This document shows positions 46,150-58,527 of a DNA stretch of 64,000 nucleotides, in pieces; positions within the stretch are counted from its first letter, which is position 1; each line of letters starts with the position of its first letter. Below the pieces are notes generated by a model that saw only the letters and a program-made list of their open reading frames with translations, was not told the origin of the DNA and ran no database searches. The stretch covers positions 620,001 to 684,000 of the forward strand of contig JBBPUQ010000011.1 of assembly GCA_038501195.1 (NCBI GenBank), given 5' to 3'. The stretch comes from Nemania diffusa (Eukaryota; Ascomycota; Sordariomycetes; Xylariales; Xylariaceae). The position numbers and the translations under genes are program-made.

Positions 46150-49100
46150 GTTGCAAAATTTTTTTTTAGTTACAGTTTTTTTTGTACATATATATTTTTT
46201 AATCTTTTTTTATATATACTTTTATTCGTATATATAACTTGTTAATTAAAACTAGTGTTTTTAATGTTTAGTTCAGTACTTTTTTTGTTAGCGCATTAGC
46301 TAAGTTATTTTTTTTGTTAATTTAGCATACTTTAAAAATCTTTTTTTTTTCGTATAATTTTTGCAGCAACATAATATTAATTATAAGTCGCTTTTTTTGT
46401 GTTGTATTAAGTTTGACTAAACAGTTATATAGCGACTTTGAATCGGAGTATAAAATTGCTAAAACTTGCAGTATATTTAACGTTTTTAGAATTTTCTAAA
46501 AAGTTGTACAAAAAGCAATTGCATTATTGAATCTATTAACTATTTTGTACAGTTTACTAGTTAGTACATTTTTAATTATTTGTTTATATTTGCTTGAATT
46601 TTAGTAAATAATGTTGCTAAAAATTTTAAATCTTAAGTTAGTATTATTTTTTGTACAAGTTTTTATAGCTAGTATAATTAAAAATCCAATTTGTAATATT
46701 ATATCTGTATTATTTGCAAATGAACTATTTATAAAAATAAAAAGCTTTGTACAATATAAATTAAGAAGTATAAATGTTAGTTTATAGTTACAGTTGTTAA
46801 TTTGTTATTTGATTTGTTTGTTTAAAATAATTATATCGGCTTTTTAAGAGTTAACGATTTAAGCAGCAGTAAATAAGTTATATGAAACTTTTAGTTAGTA
46901 AATACTGCTTATATATGTATTTCGAGCGTGTTAAAAAATATACTACTGTATAAAGTTTTTTGTACAAAAGTTAATTTTAGCTAATTGTATAGTTTAACTT
47001 TTCTGAGTCAATATAATATATTTGTTTATAAGTATAACTTAAGCACTGTTAAACTTAATCGAATTGTTTTTGTTTAAAATTTGTTTAAGTTTAGTTTTAA
47101 ATTTTGCTATACAAAGTTTAGCTTTTTTTTTAGCTAAAAACTTTAAAGTTGTAAAACTAAAAGTATTGTTTGTTTGTAGTTCAGTAATATTAAATTTTTC
47201 GAAACTGCTGTTAATAACTAGTAAATAAAAGTTGTATAAAAAAACAGTTATTTCAAGTTTTTAACAGTAATGTTTGTAGTATGTTTTGAACTAGTATAAG
47301 TTTAACTTAGTTAGTTTATATAGTAGTTATATAATTTATAGTATAATTTTTTCGAAGTACTTATTTTTGAGTTTAACAAGTAAATATGTATAGATTTTTT
47401 GTACAAGCTTATTAGTTGACTGTATGTATATTTGTATAATGTTTCGCAGTTTGTACGCTGCGTTATAGTTTCAAATTAAAGTAAGTCTTAAAGCTAGAAT
47501 TAATCGCTAACTTATTCGCTGAATTGTCGGCGATTGTATAAGTACAGTATTTTTTTCCGAGTTATTATATTTTTGTATAACTAGTTAAAACTTTTTGTAC
47601 AGTTGGGTAGTTTTACTTTTAACTTTTTGTATAAGCTTTGATTTGAAAATTTAAATGTTGCAGTATTTGTTGAAGTTATATTTTACAAACTTGAATACTT
47701 TTTGTACAAACAGTTTGTTGATTTTTGTTGCATTAAACTTTTTGAAAAAAAATCCAAGTGTATTAATAACGCTATTTGTTTGCAGCTTAATAGCTAGCTT
47801 GTAGTTTACTTTTTTTTTCTAGTTAAAAAACGTAGAATTTAGTTGTACAAAAGAAGTTAAAAACTGTACTGATTTTTTAAGTTAGCTTTTTTTTTTTTGT
47901 ACAATGCTTACTAAAACGGGTAATATATCGTTTTTATTGTTTTACTTTTTGTTTTTTGTTATATAATAATAAAGCTTAACTTATATATGTCAAAACTTTA
48001 TAAGTCTGTTAATTGTACTAACAGTAACGTCGGACTTTTTAACAGCTTATATTTTATACAGTTTATTTTAGCTTTGTTTTTTTTGCTACATAAATATTTC
48101 ACTTTTTAATAGTAGTGCAAATACTTTGTATAAAATAAAGCTGTTTTATTAATTAATTGCACAGTTAATTTTAACTTTAGCTTGTTTTTTTCGAAGTATT
48201 TTTATAGTTTTTTTAATAGCTTTTACTTTTTGTACAATATTAAAAAATAGAAGAAAATTTTAGTTGATTTGTAAGTAAGTACTAAAAATAAATAGTGTTA
48301 ATATAAAACTGTTAAGTTTTACAGTATTATTTAAAGCTTTTATTATTATTTACAAAATTTTTTTATTTTTTATATAATAACTTATTTTATTTTTTAAAAT
48401 ATTGTATGTATAACAAAAAAGTCTGTATATTTGTTTGATTTTATTAATAGCTCAATAAGTTTTTATAAGCATTTTCTAATATGTAATATCTATAATTCTA
48501 GCTTAATTTTAAAACTTTTCAAACAAAAAATTTGTATTTAAGTTATATACGATGTAGTTTAAAAAGCTTTAGTACATATTGATTCAACATTTGTAAAATG
48601 CTTTCTATGTGTTTTTTGCACTTATTATACAAAGAAATGTTACAGCTTAAAACAACGTTGCTATATCAATTATATATAATATTTATCTACTGCTTATTTA
48701 TATAACATTAATTATTACTTTGTAGTTAAAATTGCAATCGTTTTTAATTGTAAATTTAAACCGTTTTAAAGTTTAGTTATACAATTAGCAATAATAACAG
48801 AACTTCTAGATTTTTTTTAAAATAAATTGATTAACGTTGTAGCTAGCTTGGGTTAATATTTTATGTAGTTTTTTTGTATAAAAGTATCCAAATCAACAGT
48901 ATAGCTAGCGTAGCTTAGTTTTAATAAAGTATATACTAGCTTTGTATAAACTAGTATTAAAAAACAGATGTTTCTATTTATAAACAATAGAAATTGTATT
49001 TTTATTTTTTTATACAATAATATTTTTAGTATTATTGAAGTATGTGCTTATTTTGTTAGTGTTTTTTAGCAAGAATAAAAATAAAGTCAAAGTATTTAAA

Positions 49101-51677
49101 ATATAATATGTAGTAGTACCTAGTGCGTTTTTTATTTGTACAGTACTTATAGATATAATAGTGTTATTTGCACTAAATTTAATATATATACTTTTAGAAC
49201 TTTAGTTTATTTTTGTATAAAAGTTCAGCTTTAAATAAGCTTTTAGTTGTATTTTTTTTACTATAAAGTAATTAGAAGCTTTTATATTTTACAGTTTTTT
49301 TTAGTATTTTATATAGTATTAAAAGCTAAAAATAAACTAGTTAGCTAGTGTAGTTTTGTTGTACAACTAGATATTTTCGCTAGTTGTACAATAAAAGTAA
49401 ACATTGTTTATCAAAAATTGTGTTATTTTTTTAGCAGATTTAGTATCGCTGTTAGATTTTTTTTCGTTTAAATTTAAATAATTTTTAGTTGCTATTAAGT
49501 ATTAAAAAAACTTGTTTAAAGTAAATAATTCGTTGTAAATTATTTCGTATAAATTAAAATATTAGTTTTTAGTACAAAAGTGTTTTTGTAAAGTATAGTT
49601 AGTAAACTAACAACTTTTTTTATTGTACACAAAATATTTCTTTTTTGTATAATTAGTTTAGTTATATTTAGTCTGTAAACTTTTTTAACGCTTGTTAAGT
49701 TTTTAGTTTTTTGTACAATTAAAATTGTACTTTTTATTTATTAAATAAATACTTTATAAAGCAGCTGCTTAATTGTTGTTTAAAACACGAAAGCATGTAC
49801 GAAAGTTTGTAAAAAACGTTTTGCAAGTTAGCTTCTAAAATACTAGAACTGTTACTAATTTAAGTACTTTATAGCATGCTTATATAACAGTTGTACTTAA
49901 TTGGACTTTATTTTAATAGCTAGTATTTAAAGCTTGTTAAATTTTCGACAGCTTGTTAATTATTAGTTTTAATATTTTGTACAAAGCTTTTTTAAAGTTT
50001 TTTTGTTTTATTTGTACAAAAGTAATAGTAGTTCAATCAGCTTAATATTAACTATAGTTTATATTTGTATTAAAATGTATGTTTATTACGTAGTATATTT
50101 TGTACTAAGTTTTGTCCGGTTTAATATTATATATAAAAAAGTTTTCCGTGCAATTTTCTAAAATGCAAGAAAATACTGCGTAATATTAGTTGTTCGAAAT
50201 GCTTAGTCGCTTACAAATGTCAATAAATAATCTAGCTTTGTTGTATAAAAAGTTGTACAGTTTGTTAAAATAGTTGCGTTTTTTTTTTTAAGTTTTTTAA
50301 AATACTGCGTACTTTTTTAGTAAAATAATCTTATTTTGTATAATTTTTGTAAATAGTAGGTCTAAATAAATACTTGAAAGTACTAGATTTAAAGTTATAT
50401 AATAGTTTAAATACAAAGTAAAAGTAACTAAAAAAGTATAGCAAACAAAGTATTTATAAACAAGTAAAAAGTTAAGTTAGTAACTTATTTAAAAAGTTAG
50501 TAATTTGTATAGTTTGTATAGCTGTTTTTTAATAATAAGTTGTACAGTTAGTTGCAAAATTTAGAAGTGAACATTTTATAGAGCTTTTTCTGTTTGTACG
50601 ATTTTTAGTTGAACTGAAAGTTGTTTAGCAAAAAGTGTTGGGTAAACAGTAGAAAAAATAGTTGCTGTTTTAAAAGTATATGTTGTTGGCGTTTTAGTTT
50701 CTATAGAAAGTAATTGTATAAAAGTTTCAAACTGTGCTTATAAAATTAACAGTTTTTTTAAATATTTAGGTTATTATAAAATATAGTAACTTTGCAAAAT
50801 TTTAGCAAGTTGTACTGTTTTGCTTTTGTTTGTACAATTTTCTAATACTGTAAAAACAATTTTTTTTACTTTTAAAATGTCGACTAAGTTGTAATATAAT
50901 GTACAACTAGTTTAATTGAACTAATATTATATTCAACTTTCAAAATTTTTTTCGTACGCTTTTAAAAAATTTTAACTAGTATATTTCAAGTGCTTATATT
51001 TTACTATTTAGTATACAAAGTAAATAAAAAAGTGTTTTTTTGTAACAGTAAAAATGTTGATAAGTTTGTTTTAATACTTTTTAATAATATATTTTTGTAC
51101 AGTTGTAATACTAGTACTAAAGTACTTAGTAAGTTAATTATACAAAAAGTTATATGTAAAAGTAGCTTTTTAGTTAGTTTTTTGTTAAAACTGTTAAAAC
51201 GCTATTGTGTTTAAAAGTTGTTGTTTTAGCTTATACATATAACAGAGTTATTTAAGTAGAAAATACGAGCTATTTGCTTACTTTTATATATATGTTTTTT
51301 GCTAAGTAAAAAAAAGTATGTTTGTACAATTAAATATAAATAACAAAAATTTTTTAAGTAGTAATGTTGCTTACTATTGCTTTTTTTATACAAAAATGTT
51401 TTTTGTTAAGTTAAAAAAAATATGTTTGTACAATAAAAAACTTAATCTTTTTTTGTATATAATAATATGTACATTTTTTGCTAAATAAAAAAAAGTATGT
51501 ATATATAAAAATAAACTTAGAGCACAATACAAAAGTAAACGTTTTTTGCTAAGTTAGAAAAAGTATGTTTGTATAATCAAAATTTAAAAGTTATTTTAAT
51601 TAGTTTTTGTTTTTAGATTTTGCTAATTTGTAGTATATCGCTGTCGAGTAAAAAGAGCTAATATAACTACTGATTAG

Positions 51678-51942
51678 TGTTGATTTAGCTTTATATAATC
51701 GATCGTGTATAGCGGAGCTGAAGCAGAATATAATGTTGTAATTATATGATGCTATTGTTGTTTTTGTATTTAAGAAAAAATCTTTGTATGTATAACACGT
51801 ATATGCAAGTTGTGTAAGCTCGCTAGCGGCTCGCTAACGTTGCATGTAACGGAGTATGGCCGACTACTTAGTAAGCAGGTAGCAGGTCGTATAAAGAAAA
51901 TCTAGATACATGCTAACTGCAACCAACACTGTTATTTCAACA
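51678..51942 (-). repeat. Right LTR of the nested element
   Basis: 265 bp, TG..CA bounded, followed by ATTAT. It retains more G and C than the left LTR, notably at 51815-51890, and so is closer to the ancestral LTR there. Confidence 0.9.
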
Positions 51943-54900
51943 ATTATTGTTAAAGTTTAATATTTTAGTTTTTAAAGCAATTTTAACTATATTTAACTTT
52001 TAGTTTTAACAATTTACTTATATAAATATAAAAAAGCTTTATTAATTTAAATTAAACAAAATTATTACTATTATATTTATAAAAAATCTTTTATTAAATT
52101 ATAAGTTAATAAAATATAAAATTTTGTTTAATAAAATATTAATTATTTTAATTTTTGAACTTTTTAAGTTTTAATATAGTTGTTTAACTTTTTATAACAA
52201 AATTTTAATAAATCTAAAAGTTTTTATAACTATATTTTTAACTATAAAGTTTACTTTTTTATTAAATATATTTTTAATTTTTTTGAACTAAATATACTTA
52301 GTTAATTTTTATATATTTTTAGTAAAAAGAACAAATATTATACTAAATATTTTAAAGCTTTTTTAACTAAGTTTTATATTTATTTTAATAAAGTTTTAAA
52401 CTTAGTTAATAGTACTATTGCTTTAAGTTAATAAAATATTTTAATTAATATTAATAATATTGCTATTATTGCTTTTTTTTCGCTTAAATAGCTTTATATA
52501 TTTAATAATAGCTATATTAATTTATAAAATGCTAATATTTAAAAAGTTTTTGTTAAAAATATATCCGATATATTTTTTAATATTATTTTTATTATAATAT
52601 ATAGTTTAAAAATATTTATTTAATAAACTTTTATTTATAAAATATTTAATTGTTATAAAGCTTTTTTTAGTTATATATATAATAGTATTTACTATATTAA
52701 TTCTTTTTGCTTTTAATAAACTAAATTCTATGTTTATAACATTAATTATTTAAAAGTTATATAAAGTTACAACTGTTAATAAAGCTTAATTAATTTTTTT
52801 AGCTTAATAGTTATAATATTTTTGTTTAAACTTTTTGTTAAATTTAATAATTTTTTTAAATATAAGCTAATAATACATTTTTTAAACTAAGTAAATATTT
52901 TTATTAAAACAAAAAATATAAATTTATTTAAAAGCTTTTTTAATAATATTTTTGCTGTTTTTTTTAGTTTTTTGTATTATATTTAAAAAAAGCAGTAAAA
53001 TTTTTTATAAAACTAAAAAAGCTCTGTTTTTTAAGTACTACTTTTAGTTATAATAAATAATATTTTTTTTGTTTATTACTTATACTTATTTATAGTTTTT
53101 AAAATAATGTTTTAATTTATTACAAATATAACAGTTAATATTATTTAAGCTTTAGTTTGCTTTATATTTTTTTCGGCTTAATTGTTTTTTATTATTTTTT
53201 AACTTAAAGCTAATTATAGCAAAAACATTTAAAGTTAAATTAATAAATAAAGCTTTTTATAATTAAAAGTTTAACTGTTGTAATAAAAAATTTAGTTAAT
53301 ATAAGTAATAAAAAAGCTATTTATATAGTTATATAATAAAAACATTCAAAAAAAATATTTAGCTGTTTTAATTTTAAAAAACAGTAAACTAAAAAAAAAC
53401 TAGTTTATTTTCAATTTTAGCTTTTTTTTTTTTTATTAGCTTTATTTTTTAGATTGTAATTTTTATTTTTTTTAGTTGTTTTATAATAAAATTAACTTTG
53501 TTATTAAACTAGTTTTTAAATATAATAATAAGTTTTTTTTGTTATAAAGTTATAAACTTATTATTTATTATAACTTATTATTAAAACTAAATAGTTTTAA
53601 ATAGCGTTTAAGCTATAAAAAATACTAAAATATAGTAATTTTACTAAAAAAATTATTAATTATATAAGTTTTTATTATATATATACTATATAGCTTTTGC
53701 ATTTTTAGTTTTAATATTATAATAATTTAGTTTAAATGTTATAATAGCTTACTTTGTTAGTTTAAATTATAACTAGTTATAAACTATAGCATATAAAAAG
53801 TTATAGTTTATTTAAAAACTAGTTATAATATATTTTAGTATAAACTTTTTAATATTTTTAAATAATTTATAAATAAAAGTTTTATTATTAAAAGTTTTTT
53901 CTGTTTTTTTTACTTTTTTTACAAAAATATAATACTTTTTAAAATATAACTTTATACTTTTAACAGTGTTTTTTTTCAGTTTTAATTTATACTTTTTTAA
54001 TAAAATTAGCAAAAAGTATCGCTGTTTAAAGTTGCTATAACTAAATATTAATTTAAACTTTTACTTAACTTTTAGTTAAATATTAATATTTTTAATATAT
54101 TTATAAATAATTTTTATTTATTGTTTTAACTATATATAAATAAACAATTGTTTAACTAAAAACTAAATAAAAATTTTTCGAGCTATAAATAGTATTTTAA
54201 ACTGCTTTAGCTAGTTAATAATAATATTTCTATTAAACAATAAATAAAAAAACATTTTCAAATCAAAAAAATTTAGTAAAATTGTATAAGTAATATTTTT
54301 TATATTTTTAGTAATCGGAGCTATAGCAATTGTAGCAATAGTACTGTTATTACTAAATATTTTTATATTAAAGCTTTAAATAATAAAGCTAAAACTAGTG
54401 TTGCTATTAAAACTAAATTAATAAAATGTTTTAATAAATTTATTCAAACTTAATAATATAAATATAATAAAAATATAAATTTATAAAATAATAAATAAAA
54501 AAATGTTTAATTTAAACAAATATAACAATATTGCTAAAACAATAAATAATTATTTAAATATATATAAAACTATAAAGTTAAAAAGTAATAAAAATATTTA
54601 AATATAACAGTAGTTTTAAATAGTTTAATAATTACAACTTAATAAACTATTAAAAAATAATAAACTTTTTATACTTTAATAAATTAATTTGATCTTTTTA
54701 TTATTTTATTAAATAATATAACTAATATTAGTTTATTAATAATTAATTTATACTTTTATTTATTAGTACACTTTTTTAAATTTAAAATATATTTATATTT
54801 TAAAGCTATTATTTTGTATTAATAGCTTGTTATTACTACTTATTTATTTAGCTAATTATAATTTTCATTTTTAATTTATATATTTATAGTTGTAATATAG

Positions 54901-55329
54901 TTCTTATAATTTAATGCAGTAAAACTATATTTTAATTTAATATACTAAAATATAACTAACTTTTTTCTGCTTTAATTTTAAAAATACTACTTTTTGTACT
55001 AAGCTTTATATTTAATAGTAACTTAATATTAATTACAACTTTTACAACAATAAAAATAGCTCTAAAAACTTAAACTAAAACATTTAATCTTTAATATAAC
55101 TAAAATAAAAATATTAAATACTTTTTAGTTTTTATAAATATACTTTTAAAACTACTGCTTTTGTTAAAAATTTCATTAATTCAAGCTTTAAAAAGCTAAG
55201 TATAATAAAAAAAATAGTATTAATTTTATTGTTTATAATATTTTGTTTTCGTTTTTTTTTTTCTATTAACTAAAGCTTTAGTTTTAAAATTTAATAGTTA
55301 ATATAATATAAAGTTTTATTAAAAACATT

Positions 55330-55607
55330 AATAAAACAAAATATATAATATATATTATATACTCTAAAAAACTAACTATAATTATATAAATTACTTTTAA
55401 AAATTTAAAGCTTAAAAAAATAATAAATAAATAACGCAAATATATATTCGGGTATAACAAACTTCTAAAAAAAGCTACATAAAAAGCGTACCAACTATTT
55501 TTAACTAGTATGAGCTAACTATTTTAAATAAAAAAAAAGAAAAACTAAGTCTTGATGACTTAATCAACTTAACCCCCATGTGGTCAGGCTACCCACACTG
55601 TCTCAGT
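55330..55607. repeat. Right boundary repeat of the AT block
   Basis: Direct copy of 36094-36377. Here the polarity is reversed: the inner (left) part is AT-converted and the outer (right) part keeps its G and C (GTGGTCAGGCTACCCACACTG, where the left copy has GTAATTAAGTTATTTATATTG). The change from AT-rich to normal DNA occurs within this repeat. Confidence 0.75.
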
Positions 55608-55922
55608 GTTATTTATACATTTCGTTTACGAACACCATCCGTCAGCACTCTACCTCTATTGCAGGATGTTTGACAGGATTGGATAGGTAGTGTGGTATGT
55701 GATACAGTGTGCTGGTATGATAGTATTACATCATTTGCCCACCTAACCTCGTCCGGTGTGCGTTCCTACGCGGGACGAGGAGTTAGGACCTCGTCATCTC
55801 CAGCAGCTCCTCATAATAGCCAGGATAGCATGATATCCGCAAAGACAGGTAGCCCCTGTTTCCACGGAACCAGCAATAAATCCCCTCGCAGACTTCGTTA
55901 CAAGCTAGCGCCCCTACGCCTC
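55608..55922. other. Spacer between AT block and bL27m gene
   Basis: Normal-composition DNA holding the 3' flank of the bL27m gene. A short inverted repeat, GGACGAGG..CCTCGTC, occurs near 55772-55797. No gene seen; the long plus-strand frame starting at 55692 is antisense to bL27m. Confidence 0.4.
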
Positions 55923-56990
55923 TCACGCCTCAGCACTCGGCGGACTCGGCGTCGGCGCCGGCGGCACGCCCCCAGCGGGATTCTCGCCAGCAGCCTTCTG
56001 CGCAGCCAACCGCTGGCGATACTCCAACATCTTCTTCTTCCTGGCCGCATGCTGCGCATCGAGCGCCTCCTTGCGGCGGGCAATCTTGTCCTCGCGCAGC
56101 GCGCGCATCTCGAGCCCGATGGCCTTGGCCTTGCGGCGGCGGTGCTTCATGGCGGTGCGGCGGGAGCCCATCTTGCGCTTCTCGGTGCGCACGAGGGTGC
56201 CCAGGCGCCAGTTCTCCTCGCGGTAGGCGTACGAGCCGCCGTCGGCCACGAGCTTGAGCACGCGCTTGTCGCGCGGGTTGGGCTTGCGCCCCGGTCCGAG
56301 GCGGACCACCTCGTTGGGGATGCCCGAGGGCGACAGCGCCTCGCGGACTTGGGGGGGCGGCACGGGGGCGGCGACCATGTTGAGCTTGCGCTTGCGCATC
56401 GCGTTGGCCTCGTAGGGGAGCTTGTCGGCCTTGTTGAATACCACGCCGATGTACTGCCGCTTTGGGTGCTTGGCGGGGTCCCGGTAGTACTTCACGTAGC
56501 CCGAGGCCAGGGCGTAGATGGTGTGGTCGCGGCCGATGCCGCAGTTCTCGCCCGGGAACCAGAGCGTGCCGCGTTGTTTGTAGATGATGTTGCCTGTTAT
56601 GACCCACGAGTCTAAAAGCAACGGAGTGGTTAGCTAGGAGGGTCTCTGTCTTTTGTCTGTCCGTCTTTATTCATTTGTGGTCTCCGTGGTCGTTCCGATT
56701 TAGGAGCTATATGAGAGCACGGAGGAGGTAGTAGGGGGATGAGCCATACCTCCCGTCTTCTTTGCTCCGAGTTTCTTCGGAATTGTGCCCGAGTCTCGTA
56801 GTGTGTACGCTCCCTGAGACTTGACGGAAGCATGCCTTCGACCTTCGACGACGGAATTCGTGGCCCCGACTCCTCCTATCCTCAGCTGCGCGAATACATC
56901 CTGCACATGTCGTAACGTGGGCGAGGTGGTTGATCTCGTGATTGTGGACGCAGCGGCCACGAGCGGCCGCCTCAATTGACTCACCCGCAT
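55923..56990 (-). CDS. MRP7: Mitochondrial ribosomal protein bL27m
   Basis: Component of the mitochondrial large ribosomal subunit. Two exons on the minus strand, 56990..56750 and 56611..55923, give 309 residues. The intron (GTATGG..TTTTAG with GCTAAC branch) splits the core motif [19 protein letters not shown]. The start at 56990 ([15 protein letters not shown]) gives an Arg/Ser/Thr-rich presequence fitting mitochondrial import; the open frame continues 47 codons upstream without such features. Core L27 motifs: [56 protein letters not shown] fungal C-terminal extension of about 150 residues is basic, coiled-coil-like and ends in Pro/Ala. It lies about 300 bp from the RIP block and is divergent from LCL2. 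Confidence 0.93.
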
Positions 56991-57466
56991 GGTGTGCAAA
57001 TGGGTTTCGCTGGGTTGGGATGTCGTCCAACTTAAATATGTTAATGGAGCTGCTTCGTCGTCGGAGCTTGAATGCCGGGTCCAAAATTTCGGCTTAGTCA
57101 TCAGTTTGGGTGCTGTCTGTGGAGGTACCACCTACCTAACCTAGTCTACCCTGAAGCATTGATAGCGATAACGATAAGGGAGGACCCAGAAATTCTAGGG
57201 ATGATGCCAGCAATGCACTTACAAGGTACAGCTCAGTACAAGCCGCAACACCATAAAGAACAGCAGTGCGCATCTCCAGCAGATGACGAAACCAACAAAA
57301 AAAAACCCATCTTGAATGACGACGCGCTATCCCTTTCAATTGCGCCCCGAAAACGAACCTCTTGCCACCTCCTAGCTACGATCTAGATAGGCAGTCCAAA
57401 CAGCCCCCCAACACGCCCCGCGCTCCGCGACAGCAAAGCCGGCCTCTCCAAAGGGAAGAAAAAAAT
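56991..57466. promoter_or_regulatory. Divergent promoter, bL27m / LCL2
   Basis: 476 bp separate the two start codons, which face away from each other. The segment includes a CCTACCTAACCTAG-type motif near 57130 and a pyrimidine/A-rich stretch before the LCL2 ATG. No specific factor site was assigned. Confidence 0.5.
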
Positions 57467-57908
57467 ATGCATCTCCCGCGCCCCCTCTCCCTCCTCCTCC
57501 TCGCCCTCTTCACCTCCCTCGCGAACGCCCAATTCGGCTTCTTCGACCAAATGTTCAACGGGCAACAACAACAACAACAGCAGCCGCAGAACGGCCCAAG
57601 CGACTCCTCGCTCTACCAGACCAACTTCGAGCGCATCCACTGCGACAACTACCTCTGCCCGGACACCCTCGGTAAGTGCTAAGACGTGCCTGGGAAGTGC
57701 AGAGCTGGGGATAGATGAGTAGTAGCTAATCAATTGTGTAAAATATATAGCGTGCGTCCATTTCCCGCATCACTGCCCCTGCGCCTGGCCGAAGAACGAG
57801 GATAAATTCGAGATGGGCGATGGCCACCGGATATGTGCGTCGCGGGGCGGGTTCAGGGTCGGCGAGGCGGCGCGGAAGGTCGAGTTGGCGCGGAAGGGCA
57901 TGTTGTGA
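57467..57908 (+). CDS. LCL2: Long chronological lifespan protein 2 (LCL2-like), secreted/ER
   Basis: Two exons, 57467..57671 and 57751..57908, give 120 residues, the usual family length. The intron is GTAAGT..ATATAG. A signal peptide ([21 protein letters not shown]) precedes [14 protein letters not shown] and a short poly-Gln. The conserved LCL2 core crosses the splice site: [20 protein letters not shown], then [16 protein letters not shown] and [11 protein letters not shown], with six cysteines likely in disulfides. Family proteins are linked to ER-associated degradation and lifespan in yeast; molecular role is unclear. Neither exon alone shows the full core. Confidence 0.92.
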
Positions 57909-58527
57909 ACACGAGGGCCAAATAACAAAACACCTGCTCTTCCTCTCCACATTCGATTGATGATGTATATATGAATCACAAGGCGTTCATCCAGTTAGCG
58001 AGTCTAGAATAAAACACATATCGGGAGATCTGTCCGACCCCCCGGCTGTAGGCGCAGAAGCTACTGCCCGCTGATTATCGCTATAGACGCTTCCTATCGC
58101 CCTGTGATACGATTCTACTTGTACAATTGATAGAGAACCCTGGTTAGAGGGCGTATTGGGTACATATAACTAACACCTGCTTACCATCGCGCATCTGTAG
58201 GACTTAGAGTTTGATAGTGGCCCATCTTTGTCCAAACCGTGCAGCACGCCCGTCGCATATCATGCATCCATCAACCATGGCTAATATTCAGTGAAAGACG
58301 GGGAGAGGGTACGGGAGGAAAGGAAAATATCGACGTGATCCGCCCTCGCTAGCCAACTCCTTTAGCATGCCTTTGCAAGAGCAATCCTCGTAGAACCCCA
58401 TACGTCACTTATGTAGACATAAGTGACGTGTAGCTTCTAACATGTCTGACTGCCCTTTCTCCATAACTTTCGTATCTTCCTTTTCACGTAGACGAGCATT
58501 ACGTTTGAGGTGGCCCGAGAGTCCTTC
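57909..58527. other. Intergenic between convergent genes
   Basis: 3' flanks of LCL2 and of the phosphatase-inhibitor gene. A perfect inverted repeat, CACTTATGT..ACATAAGTG, lies near 58406-58428 (GACGTCACTTATGT-like arms) and could form a hairpin between the convergent 3' ends. No gene recognised. Confidence 0.45.

Larger units (their letters stand above)
45885..51942 (-). mobile_element. Complete RIP-mutated copia-like LTR retrotransposon, nested
   Basis: Two 265-bp direct LTRs (45885-46149 and 51678-51942) both begin TGTTGATTTAGC and end in CAACA. The 5-bp ATTAT stands directly outside each end (45880-45884 and 51943-51947), a target-site duplication. Internal length is about 5.5 kb, right for a copia element. 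The LTRs differ by roughly 45 transitions, no transversions and no gaps as counted by eye. Orientation is inferred as minus: the complement starts TGTTGGAAT, a common copia LTR start, and the plus strand is T-rich inside. All coding frames are destroyed. Assignment to copia rather than another LTR superfamily rests on LTR size, ends and length only. Confidence 0.88.
36378..55329. other. AT-rich, RIP-degraded block without genes
   Basis: Nearly 19 kb of extreme AT content with stops everywhere; the few open frames (up to about 74 codons) are low-complexity and are not genes. Cytosine survives mostly in AGCT, GCT and AACT contexts and CpA/TpG is scarce, the pattern expected when RIP converts CpA to TpA. 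It probably derives from one or more retroelements and is likely heterochromatic. The inner 45885-51942 element is less degraded than the rest. A centromere or facultative AT-isochore is possible; sequence alone does not decide. Confidence 0.85.

Noticed and set aside
36378..55329. Open frames of 66-74 codons in the AT block
   Set aside because: Phe/Leu/Lys/Asn/Ile-only low-complexity products expected by chance at this composition.
36378..55329. Mitochondrial DNA insertion (numt) as source of the AT block
   Set aside because: The AT content alone suggested it, but boundary direct repeats, transition-only LTR divergence and absence of any mitochondrial gene fragment favour RIP-mutated transposons.
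55692..56615. 307-codon plus-strand frame
   Set aside because: Antisense to the bL27m exon, whose conserved ribosomal-protein motifs are on the minus strand.
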